A program made the position numbers and the translations under genes. Of a stretch of 64,000 nucleotides of DNA, positions 16,630 through 24,364 are shown in pieces. The notes below the pieces were generated by a model. That model was not told the origin of the DNA. It searched no databases and saw only the letters and a list, made by a program, of their open reading frames with translations. The DNA lies in the NCBI GenBank assembly GCA_022841665.1, contig JALHRB010000002.1, forward strand, positions 62,001 to 126,000. Direction: 5' to 3'. Each line of letters starts with the position of its first letter. Position 1 is the first letter of the stretch. The DNA comes from Pseudolabrys sp. GTDB taxonomy: Bacteria; Pseudomonadota; Alphaproteobacteria; Rhizobiales; Xanthobacteraceae.

Positions 16630-17060
16630 CGAGCAAGCGCGAACAGGTCCTTGATGCGGTCAAGGGTCTCGTTGCAGCCGCGCTGCCTGACGCCGACGTG
16701 AAGCGGAATCTCGCGAAGCCGGAACGCATCGCGCCCGGCGGTCTCGTCATCGTCCGCGACGGCGATCCGGGCGAGCCCGAGGTGATGCTCTCGCCGCTCG
16801 TCTACATCTACACGCACCGCGTCCCGATTGAGATCGCGGCCTATGAGGCCTCTTCGCAGACCCGCGAGCAGGTTCTTGACGGGATGCTCGGCGCGATCGG
16901 CGCGGCTGTTTGCGGCAACCGCACGCTCGGAGGTCTGTGCGACTTCATCGAGGCGGAAGCGCCGTCGACCGACGATGTCGAGACCGCAGGCGCTCGCGCC
17001 GGCCGCTGGGCCGATGCCTCGATCGTCGCCGTCTACGGCACGACCGACCCGCTGAACTGA
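16626..17060 (+). CDS. tail terminator-like protein (minor tail U position)
   Basis: A 144-residue protein with the tail-terminator pattern: N-terminal helix with REQVLDAVKGLVAAALP, central strand IYTHRVPIEIAAYE, helix QTREQVLDGMLGAIG and C-terminal strand DASIVAVYGT. It lies just before the tail tube gene, matching lambda U. The terminator would cap tail polymerisation. Family assignment is by position and fold pattern. Confidence 0.68.
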   Translation: MTSKREQVLDAVKGLVAAALPDADVKRNLAKPERIAPGGLVIVRDGDPGEPEVMLSPLVYIYTHRVPIEIAAYEASSQTREQVLDGMLGAIGAAVCGNRTLGGLCDFIEAEAPSTDDVETAGARAGRWADASIVAVYGTTDPLN

Positions 17061-17085
17061 ACTTCATCAAGCTTAGGAGAGTCCC

Positions 17086-18027
17086 ATGGCACGCGCGCGC
17101 GGCGCCAACGCCGTCATGGCTGCCGCATTCGAGACGACCTACGGCACGCCGCCGGTGGCCGGCTACAAGAAGCTCCCCTTCGTCTCCTCGGCGCTCGGCG
17201 ACGAGCAGAACCTCATCGCGAGCGACCTCCTCGGCTACGGCCGCGAGCCGTTGCCTCCAAGCCGGGACGTGGTCAACAACGAGGGGGACGCCGTCGTCCC
17301 GGTCGACCTGCGCAACTTCGGCTATTGGTTGAAGCTCCTCCTGGGCGCCCCGACGTCGGTCGACAACACCGGGGTCTTCACCCACACCTTCGTCTCAGGC
17401 GCGCTCACCCTGCCGTCGATGGCGATCGAGATCGGCATGCCGGAGGTCCCGAGCTACGGGATGAACTTCGGCGTCCGCGCCAACTCGATGAAAATCCAGC
17501 TGCAGCGGTCGGGGCTCCTCAACGCCACCATGAGCCTGATCGCGCAGGGCGAGACCAAGGCGGCGGTGTCTGGTGCCGGCTCTCCGAGTGAAGCCGTGAT
17601 CGAGCGCTTCTCGCAGTTCATGGGCGAGATCAAGCGCAATGGCACGTCGCTCGGGCAAATCGTCTCGGCGGAGCTCATGTACTCGAACAACCTCGACAAG
17701 GTCGAAGTCATCCGGCCGGACGGCCGGATCGAGGACGCCGATCCGGCGATGGTCGGCGTGTCGGGCACCGTCAACATCCGCTTCGCCGATACCGTGCTGC
17801 TCGATCAGGCGGTGGCCGGCACTGCATGCGAACTGTCGTTCGGCTGGGCGATCAACGCCAACAAGTCGCTCCTCTTCACCGTACACGAGGTCTACCTACC
17901 GAAGCCGAAGCAGCCGATTACCGGGCCGGGCGGCGTGCAGGCGGCGTTCGCCTTCCAGGCGGCCGAAGATCCGGTCTTGCAGAAAACGCTGACCGCCGTC
18001 CTCACCAACGACATCACTGCCTACTGA
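17086..18027 (+). CDS. phage tail tube protein
   Basis: A 313-residue protein beginning MARARGANAVMAAAFETTYGTPP, characteristic of the tail tube family of alphaproteobacterial siphoviruses. Mostly beta-rich with repeated strand patterns. It should polymerise around the tape measure. It is preceded by AGGAGAG near the ATG and followed by the chaperone pair, the conserved siphovirus order. Confidence 0.85.
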   Translation: MARARGANAVMAAAFETTYGTPPVAGYKKLPFVSSALGDEQNLIASDLLGYGREPLPPSRDVVNNEGDAVVPVDLRNFGYWLKLLLGAPTSVDNTGVFTHTFVSGALTLPSMAIEIGMPEVPSYGMNFGVRANSMKIQLQRSGLLNATMSLIAQGETKAAVSGAGSPSEAVIERFSQFMGEIKRNGTSLGQIVSAELMYSNNLDKVEVIRPDGRIEDADPAMVGVSGTVNIRFADTVLLDQAVAGTACELSFGWAINANKSLLFTVHEVYLPKPKQPITGPGGVQAAFAFQAAEDPVLQKTLTAVLTNDITAY

Positions 18028-18096
18028 TCCACTGGCCCGATCCCATGAGCGATTGCGCTCCGTTCGAGAGTTCGCGCTCCAATCCAAGAGGTTCCG

Positions 18097-18450
18097 ATGC
18101 TCAAACTCGCCTTCGATCGCGAGCCGTTCTGGCTCGACATGCTGCCCGGCGTCCGCGTGCAGTTCCGGCCGGTGTCGGTCGCCGCCATCCTGCTGGCGCG
18201 CACGGCCGCGGCCGACGTGCTCCGCGCGGGCGGCGATGACGCAATGGTGAAAGCCGGCGTCTCGTTTACACGGTCGCTCGCCCATTCCGGCATTGCCGCC
18301 TGGGTGGGGATCGGCGACGCCGACGGCAATCCGGTGGAGCCCTCGAAGGAGACGATCGACGCTGCGCTCGAACTGTGGCCGGTGTTCGATGCAATCGATC
18401 GCCTCTATGTCGGGCCGGCCATCATCCAGGACGCGGAAAAAAACGTCTGA
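18097..18450 (+). CDS. tail assembly chaperone, short form (G-like)
   Basis: A 117-residue acidic protein between tube and tape measure, the position of lambda gpG. It ends at a TGA two codons after the slippery heptamer A AAA AAC, so most ribosomes would stop here. G-type chaperones coat the tape measure during tail assembly. No clear sequence family; identification is by position and frameshift architecture. Confidence 0.72.
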   Translation: MLKLAFDREPFWLDMLPGVRVQFRPVSVAAILLARTAAADVLRAGGDDAMVKAGVSFTRSLAHSGIAAWVGIGDADGNPVEPSKETIDAALELWPVFDAIDRLYVGPAIIQDAEKNV

Positions 18451-18752
18451 GCGCCCTTGCCGAATGGCACTTCGGCGGGGGCGAAGGCTATTGCGCGGCG
18501 TGCCCCGAGACCTGCGCAGCGTGCCCCTACCACGAACACGCCCCGGCGACGTCCGAGGGCATTGTTGCGTGGGGCGTGCTCAAGCGGGCGGCCGGGCAGG
18601 TCCGCGCCGTCATGGGCGGCGTCTATGCGCTCGACTTTGCGGCCGTGCTTCTGCTCGCCGACGCCATGGGCGCGTTGAACCCGCTGCTTGTCGACATCCT
18701 CCCCGAAATCGAACCGATCATCGTCCGCGCCTACGCCCGGGACTCAGACTGA
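18097..18752 (+). CDS. tail assembly chaperone, -1 frameshift fusion (GT-like), 218 residues
   Basis: Slipping back one base at 18438-18444 continues the chaperone into a second frame for 102 more residues, to a TGA that directly abuts the tape-measure ATG. The added part begins RLSALAEWHF and contains four cysteines spaced CX2CX3CX2C (CAACPETCAACPYH), which looks like a small zinc-binding knuckle, then hydrophobic helices. In lambda the G-T extension recruits the tail tube protein to the tape measure. The downstream frame has no good start of its own near its beginning, supporting expression by frameshifting. Confidence 0.75.
18438..18444 (+). promoter_or_regulatory. programmed -1 ribosomal frameshift site
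   Basis: A AAA AAC in the phase of the upstream frame (GAA AAA AAC GTC TGA). The heptamer fits X XXY YYZ, so both tRNAs can re-pair in the -1 frame. The zero-frame stop comes two codons later and the -1 frame is open to the tape-measure gene. Confidence 0.78.
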
Positions 18753-21700
18753 ATGAGCACGACGCAAGTCTCGATCCGCCTTGGCGTCAAGGGCAAGGCG
18801 GACGTCAAGCGCGCATTCGATGAGGTCGGCAAGGCCGGGCAGGATGCGTTCCGTGGCGTCACATCCAGCATGGATGCCACGGGCGCCGCCACCGACCGGC
18901 AGGCCCAGCGTCTGCAGCGCCTGGCGGAGGCGGCACGGCAAGCTGGCGCTGCCGACCAGGCGCAACGCAACTTCAATTCGGTTCTCGGCGTCGGCACGGC
19001 GCCGAAATCCGCGCGCGAGTCCGCGGCCGTCTTCGAGGAGTCGGCCAGGGCCGCCGAGGACCTTGCTGCTCGCACCGCGGCGCTCCGCGCGCAGATCGAT
19101 CCGCTCGGCACCGCTCAGGCCAGGCTCAATGCCGAGATCGCAGAAGCGAACAGTCTCTTCAAGGCCGGCGCGATCACGGCGCAGGAACAGGCGGCCGCGC
19201 ATGGCTTGGCGCAGGCCCGCTTCGACGGCACGGCGCGGGCGCTCGGAGGGATCGGCGCGGCGGGCAAGCTGACGTCCAATCAGCTCGTCAATCTGAGCTA
19301 CCAGCTCAACGACGTCGTCGTCTCGCTCGCGAGCGGCCAGCGCCCGCTGATGGTGCTGATGCAGCAGGGCTCGCAGATCGCCCAGATCTTCGGCCCGGGC
19401 GCGGGCGTGAGCGGCATCCTGCGCGGGGTCTGGCAGGGCCTCACCAGCCTGATTACGCCCACGACCGCGGTCGTGGTCGGCATCGCGGCGCTTGGCGCCG
19501 CGGTCGGCTATTCCTACTACCGATATATCGAGTCGCAGAAGGAGCTCGAGGTTGCGCTTGCCGGCACCGGCCGGGCTGCGGGCGTGACCGTCAGCCAGAT
19601 CGAGCGCATCGCGGAGCAGTCGGCGTCTGCCGGCAACGTCTCGGTCGCCGCCGCGCGCGAGATGGAGGCCGCGTTCCTTCGGACCGGCAAGATCGCGGTC
19701 TCGAACTTCGAAGGCCTGATCAAGGTCGTCAAGAACTACGCCGCGACCACGGGAACGGACGTTAGCGCAGCCACCAAGGAGCTTGCCGGTGCCTTCGCCG
19801 ACCCGGTCAGGGGCGCCGACGCGCTCAACGACAAGCTCAATTTTCTGGACGACCGGACGCGGCAGTATGTCCGCACGCTCGCCGACCACAACGATCGCAC
19901 GGGAGCCCAGCGCGTCATGCTCGACGCGCTCAAGGGCAGCCTCGTCAACGCGGCGGAAGCAGCCACCGCGCTTGGGCGCGCCTGGGACTTCGTCGGGCGG
20001 ATGGCGTCGAACGCCTACGACGCCATGGGCCGGGCGATCTCGCGCGTGCTCGACGGGGCCCCGATCGAACAGCGGCTGAAGGAGCTTCAGCAGGAGCGCG
20101 CGCGCCTGCAGGCGCTGATCGAGAACCCGCCGACCCGCTTTGCCGCGCAGGCCCGCAACTTCAACACGCGGATGCTGGCCGAGGTCGACGCCGAGATCGC
20201 CAAGATCGAGGCGAAGCTCGCCAACATTGAAGTCCGGGCCAAGGACGCGAAGGCCAACGAGCTCTCGGTCCGCGCCGGCACGGTTGCGCGCGATCTCACG
20301 CCCGGCTTCGAAGAGCTGCAGACACTCAAGGCTCGCCAGGCACAGCTTCGGTCCGCGCTCGATGATCCGCTGGTCCGGCAGAAGGTGGCCGACCTCAAGC
20401 AGGTCGAGACCGCTTATGACGCCGTCACGCGGGCGATCCGCAGCTGGCTCGATCCCGCCGAGAAAGCCCGCCGCCTTGATGAACTCGAAATTCAGGCACT
20501 CCAGGCCAAGACGCCGGCGCAGAAGGCCGCCATCGCCGAAGAGCGGCGGCGGCTTGAGCTCGCCGGACAGGCGATCCCGGTTGCCATCGCCGAGGCCGAT
20601 ATCACGCGGGCCGGCACCAAGACGCGCGCCGAGGCGACGCAGGCGCATATCGACCAGTCGCGCGTGGTCGAGGTCAATACCAAGGCGACGCTCGGTCTTG
20701 CCGATGCCTGGCTGAAAGGAGCTGCAGCCGCCCAGCAGGCGGAGGTCCGCCGCAAGGCGCTGACCGAGGCCGTGCAGAACGGCGTCGATGTCGAGACCCG
20801 GGCGCGCGAACTCCTCCGCGAGCAGATCGCTGAGCAAGCCGCGCAATCAGCGAAGTCCGCGACCGATCTGACAGCCGAAGCCGCGGCCCAGCGCAAGCTC
20901 AATGACGCCGTCGCGGCCGGCACGATCTCAAGCGAGCAAGCGCAGCGCCTGATGCAGGTCGAGCAGGCGCTTCGTCCGCTGATCATCGCGCAGGCGCTCG
21001 CCGAAGGAGACGCGAAGGGCACGCTCGCGCGCATCATCGATGCGCTGCGCGGAGCCTATGCGCGGCTGCACGGGGAACAGGCCCGTGCCGCGGCACTGCA
21101 GACGATTGAGGGCCAGAAGAACCAGATCGAGCTGCTGCAGAAGCAGATCGAATTGACCGGCCAGGGCGAGTCGCAGCGGGCGATCATCATTGCGCAGCTG
21201 CAGGCCGAGCAGCAGCTACGGCAGAAGGGCATCGATCTCGCCAGCGCCGAAGGCCAGGCGATCCTCGCCAATGCGGCCTATATCGAGCGGCTCAACCAGG
21301 AGCTCGCCCGCTCTAACGGCGCAATGCAGGCGCTGCAGGGCATCACCGACACGACCTTCAACCACTTTGCGACCCTGATCGCGCAGGGCAAGACCGACTG
21401 GAAGTCGTGGGCGGATGCGGGACGCGCGGCGCTCGCCGACATCGAGAAGGAAATTCTCAAGCTCGCCGTCCTCAATCCGCTCAAGAACTTCCTGTTCGGG
21501 ACGAACCTCACCACGCTCAACAACGTCGGCGGCCTCTTTGGAGGCCTGTTCGGATTCAAGTTCCACGACGGCGGCGTCGTCGGCGTGGGCGGGACGCCGC
21601 ACTGGGCGCCGGCGCAGGTCTTCCGCAACGCGCCGCGCCTGCATGACGGCGCGTTCCTTTCGCCCGACGAAGTGCCGGCAATCCTCCAGCGCGGCGAGCG

Positions 21701-21869
21701 CGTGCTTAATCGCGCCGAGGCCACTGCCTATGAACGCGGTGCAAAGGCTGCGCCGATCGTCCTCAACTTCGCAGTCACGACGCCGGACGCGGCCTCGTTC
21801 CGGCGGGCGCAAAGCCAGATCACCGCCGACATGGCGGCGGCGCTGCGGCGCGCGGAGCGCAACCTGTGA
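18753..21869 (+). CDS. tail tape measure protein
   Basis: A 1038-residue protein, the largest tail gene before the tip module. Long Ala/Gln/Lys-rich coiled coil (about 30-110, 420-850), a central hydrophobic region (about 215-260, TTAVVVGIAALGAAVGYSYY) that could insert in the host membrane, and a C-terminal Gly-rich end (GGLFGGLFGFKFHDGGVVG) typical of tape measures. Its length should set the tail length. ATG follows the chaperone stop without a gap; its stop overlaps the next GTG. Confidence 0.9.
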   Translation: MSTTQVSIRLGVKGKADVKRAFDEVGKAGQDAFRGVTSSMDATGAATDRQAQRLQRLAEAARQAGAADQAQRNFNSVLGVGTAPKSARESAAVFEESARAAEDLAARTAALRAQIDPLGTAQARLNAEIAEANSLFKAGAITAQEQAAAHGLAQARFDGTARALGGIGAAGKLTSNQLVNLSYQLNDVVVSLASGQRPLMVLMQQGSQIAQIFGPGAGVSGILRGVWQGLTSLITPTTAVVVGIAALGAAVGYSYYRYIESQKELEVALAGTGRAAGVTVSQIERIAEQSASAGNVSVAAAREMEAAFLRTGKIAVSNFEGLIKVVKNYAATTGTDVSAATKELAGAFADPVRGADALNDKLNFLDDRTRQYVRTLADHNDRTGAQRVMLDALKGSLVNAAEAATALGRAWDFVGRMASNAYDAMGRAISRVLDGAPIEQRLKELQQERARLQALIENPPTRFAAQARNFNTRMLAEVDAEIAKIEAKLANIEVRAKDAKANELSVRAGTVARDLTPGFEELQTLKARQAQLRSALDDPLVRQKVADLKQVETAYDAVTRAIRSWLDPAEKARRLDELEIQALQAKTPAQKAAIAEERRRLELAGQAIPVAIAEADITRAGTKTRAEATQAHIDQSRVVEVNTKATLGLADAWLKGAAAAQQAEVRRKALTEAVQNGVDVETRARELLREQIAEQAAQSAKSATDLTAEAAAQRKLNDAVAAGTISSEQAQRLMQVEQALRPLIIAQALAEGDAKGTLARIIDALRGAYARLHGEQARAAALQTIEGQKNQIELLQKQIELTGQGESQRAIIIAQLQAEQQLRQKGIDLASAEGQAILANAAYIERLNQELARSNGAMQALQGITDTTFNHFATLIAQGKTDWKSWADAGRAALADIEKEILKLAVLNPLKNFLFGTNLTTLNNVGGLFGGLFGFKFHDGGVVGVGGTPHWAPAQVFRNAPRLHDGAFLSPDEVPAILQRGERVLNRAEATAYERGAKAAPIVLNFAVTTPDAASFRRAQSQITADMAAALRRAERNL

Positions 21870-22453
21870 CCGGATTCCATGACGTGCGGTTTCCGGACGC
21901 GGTCGCGCGCGGCGCAACCGGCGGCCCGGAGTTCTCGACCGACATCATCGCGGTCGCCTCTGGCTTCGAGCAGCGCAACGTCAACTGGTCGGCGGCGCGC
22001 GCCAAGTACGACATCTCGACCGGCATCCGCACCCGCGAGCAGATGGCCGAGGTCATCGCCTTCTTCCGCGCCCGCAAGGGGCGGGCCTATGGGTTCCGCT
22101 TCCGCGACTGGAACGACTTCGAGGCGGTTGCCGAGCCGCTGACGTCGACAGCGGACCCGCTGATCTGGCAGCTGACCAAGCAATACGCCTCGGGACCCTC
22201 CGCGGACCAGCGCACCATCACCAAGCCCGAGGCCGGCACCGTCGTCGTTCGCGTCAGCGGCAGCCCGGTGTCGGTCGATGTCGACCACCTAACCGGACTC
22301 GTCACCTTCACCTCGGCGCCGGGCGCGCAGCCCTATGCCGATTTCCTGTTCGACGTGCCGGTGCGCTTCGACACGGACCACCTGCCGGTGGTCGCCGTCG
22401 CCTATCACATCCAGCAGGTCTCCTCGATCGCGCTGGTCGAAATCCGGACCTGA
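21866..22453 (+). CDS. DUF2460 tail tip protein (GTA gp12-like)
   Basis: A 195-residue protein with the DUF2460/TIGR02217 signature: HDVRFPDAVARGATGGPEF, the TREQMAEVIAFFRARKGRAYGFRFRDW block and the C-terminal FDTDHLPVVA. It belongs to the distal tail hub found in gene transfer agents and many alphaproteobacterial siphophages. Starts GTG overlapping the tape-measure stop (GTGA). First of four GTA-type tip genes. Confidence 0.92.
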   Translation: MTGFHDVRFPDAVARGATGGPEFSTDIIAVASGFEQRNVNWSAARAKYDISTGIRTREQMAEVIAFFRARKGRAYGFRFRDWNDFEAVAEPLTSTADPLIWQLTKQYASGPSADQRTITKPEAGTVVVRVSGSPVSVDVDHLTGLVTFTSAPGAQPYADFLFDVPVRFDTDHLPVVAVAYHIQQVSSIALVEIRT

Positions 22454-22455
22454 CC

Positions 22456-23295
22456 ATGAAGACTGTCTCGGCAGCGCTCGCCGCTCACCTTGCCGGCGAG
22501 GTGACGACGCTTGCCACCTGTTGGCGCCTGGAACGGACGGACGGCTGGGTGCGCGGCTTCACCGATCATGACCAGCCGCTCGTCATCGATGGCCTGACCT
22601 ATGTGGCCGCAACCGGATTCCTTCCGAGCGCAATCAAGTCGGGCGCCGATCTGTCCGTCGATAACCTCGATGTCGACGGGTTTCTCGACGACGACGCGCT
22701 CAAGGCCGAGGACCTGTCCGCCGGCCTGTTCGATGGCGCGAAGATCGACATCTTTCTCGTCAACTGGGCCGACCTGTCGCAAGGCCGCGTGCTGCTTCGT
22801 CGCGGCTCGCTCGGCGAAGTGAAGCGCGCCGACAATCGTTTCTCGGCGGAGATTCGTGGCATCGCGAACCGGCTCCAGCAGGTCGCGGGCAAGCTCTATT
22901 CACGGCTGTGCCGCACCGATCTCGGCAGCGCCGAGTGCAAGGTCGTGCTCGGGCCGTTGACCGACGAACTTGCGATCTCCGCAGTGTCCAGTGGCGATAC
23001 CTTCACGGTCCCGACGGCGCGGCCGACAGGCTTCTACACCTTCGGCGTCTGCACGTTCCTCACCGGTGCGAACGCGGGAGCAGCGACCGAGGTGCTCCAG
23101 CACAACGGCCAATCGATCCAGCTGTTCACGCCGATGCCGCGTCCGATCGCCGCCGGCGACCAGGTCCGGCTGGTCGCCGGTTGCGACAAGACTCCGGAGA
23201 CCTGCCACGCCCGGTTCGGCAACATCCTGAACTTCCGCGGCGAGCCGCACATTCCGGGCAACGACAAGGTCTTCTCCTATCCGATGAAGGGCTGA
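22456..23295 (+). CDS. DUF2163 / BR0599-family tail tip protein (GTA gp13-like)
   Basis: A 279-residue protein. It has the N-terminal DUF2163 core (LATCWRLERTDGWVRGFTDHD) and the conserved C-terminal region with CDKTPETCHARFGNI and FRGEPHIPGND, which carries the family cysteines; the cysteine cluster in GTA hub proteins binds metal. It is a hub subunit of the tail tip. It starts 2 bp after DUF2460 and shares one base with the next start. Confidence 0.92.
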   Translation: MKTVSAALAAHLAGEVTTLATCWRLERTDGWVRGFTDHDQPLVIDGLTYVAATGFLPSAIKSGADLSVDNLDVDGFLDDDALKAEDLSAGLFDGAKIDIFLVNWADLSQGRVLLRRGSLGEVKRADNRFSAEIRGIANRLQQVAGKLYSRLCRTDLGSAECKVVLGPLTDELAISAVSSGDTFTVPTARPTGFYTFGVCTFLTGANAGAATEVLQHNGQSIQLFTPMPRPIAAGDQVRLVAGCDKTPETCHARFGNILNFRGEPHIPGNDKVFSYPMKG

Positions 23296-23726
23296 TGTTC
23301 ACCCGTGAGGCAGTCATCGCCGAGGCGCGGAGCTGGCTCGGCACGCCCTGGCATCACCAGGCTTCGCTCAAGGGCGTCGGCTGCGACTGCATCGGCTTCA
23401 TCCGCGGCGTCGCCCAGCCGTTGGTCGGGGAGATCGCGATCCCGCTCGATTACCCGGAGACCTGGCATCTCTATCGCGCCGAGCCGCGCATGTATCTCGG
23501 CTTCAAGGCGCGCGCCGAGGAGATCGACGCCGCCGAGGCCAGACACGGCGACATCCTGCTGTTCGGCGCCGGCAAGGGCCCGGCGCATCACTGCGCCTAC
23601 GTCGCGCCGGGCGATGGCCTGATCCACTGCTACCGCGAAGCCGGCAAGGTGGTCGAGCATGGCTTCTCGCCGTGGTGGCGGGCAAAGCTCCGTCATGCGT
23701 TCCGCATGCCCGGCATCGAGGACTGA
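23295..23726 (+). CDS. NlpC/P60 tail-tip peptidoglycan hydrolase (GTA gp14-like)
   Basis: A 143-residue cysteine peptidase. The catalytic Cys32 is in GCDCIGFIRG, with the expected His in AHHCAYVAPGDGLIHCY. In gene transfer agents and related phages this enzyme is thought to open the cell wall locally during DNA injection. The ATG overlaps the DUF2163 stop (TGATG). The same frame is open upstream but lies inside DUF2163. Confidence 0.9.
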   Translation: MFTREAVIAEARSWLGTPWHHQASLKGVGCDCIGFIRGVAQPLVGEIAIPLDYPETWHLYRAEPRMYLGFKARAEEIDAAEARHGDILLFGAGKGPAHHCAYVAPGDGLIHCYREAGKVVEHGFSPWWRAKLRHAFRMPGIED

Positions 23727-23728
23727 TC

Positions 23729-24361
23729 GTGGCGAAGATCGTCCTTACCGTCGGCGGCTATGTGCTCGGCAACCTGCTGCTGCCGGGCCTCGGCGGCGCG
23801 ATCGGCGGCCTGGTCGGCGGTTACGTCGGTGGCATCGTCGACCAGCAGCTGTTCGGCGGCACTGCGAGCCAGACCGTCTATGGCGCCCGCATGCAGGACC
23901 TGCGCGTGCAGTCGTCGAGCTACGGCGCGGTAATCCCGCTGCTCTACGGCAAGGGCCGGATGGCCTCGAACGTCATCTGGATGCGCGGCTTTGACGAGGA
24001 GGTCCGCACTGAAACCCAGACGGTCGGCGGTGGTGGCAAGGGCGGTGGCGGCGGCAGCCAGACCGTCACCAACGTCACCTACCACTACTACGCGGACATC
24101 GCGGTTGGACTTTGCGCCGGCCCGATCGCCGGCGTGGACCGCGTGTTCGCCGACGGCAACGCGTTCGAGGATGACAAGGTCGGGGACATGCGGGTCTATC
24201 TCGGCGACGAGACGCAGGAGCCGGACCCGCTGATCCAGGCGGTTGAAGGCGCCGACCGCACGCCTGCCTATCGCGGGCTCGCCTATGTGATGATGGAGCG
24301 GCTCTACATCACGCCATTCGGCAACCGCCTGCCGAACCTCACCTTTGAAGTCGAGACGTGA
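23729..24361 (+). CDS. short tail tip protein, paralogue of the N-terminus of the following host-specificity protein
   Basis: A 210-residue protein starting with GTG 2 bp after the NlpC stop. It aligns by eye with the first ~215 residues of the 1274-residue protein encoded next: Gly-rich hydrophobic start (LGGAIGGLVGGYVGGIVDQQLFG), the Gly linker TVGGGGKGGGGG, the HYYADIAVG block and PDPLIQAVEGADRTPA. It then simply ends, at a normal stop. It looks like a tandem partial duplication that has kept a clean frame and is probably expressed. Function separate from the large protein is unknown. Confidence 0.8.
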   Translation: MAKIVLTVGGYVLGNLLLPGLGGAIGGLVGGYVGGIVDQQLFGGTASQTVYGARMQDLRVQSSSYGAVIPLLYGKGRMASNVIWMRGFDEEVRTETQTVGGGGKGGGGGSQTVTNVTYHYYADIAVGLCAGPIAGVDRVFADGNAFEDDKVGDMRVYLGDETQEPDPLIQAVEGADRTPAYRGLAYVMMERLYITPFGNRLPNLTFEVET

Positions 24362-24364
24362 TCC

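Noticed and set aside
18744-20846. 700-residue open frame on the minus strand inside the tape-measure gene
   Set aside because: Arg/Gly/Asp/Leu-rich composition without motifs; the plus strand encodes a coherent coiled-coil tape measure. It is a high-GC antisense shadow.
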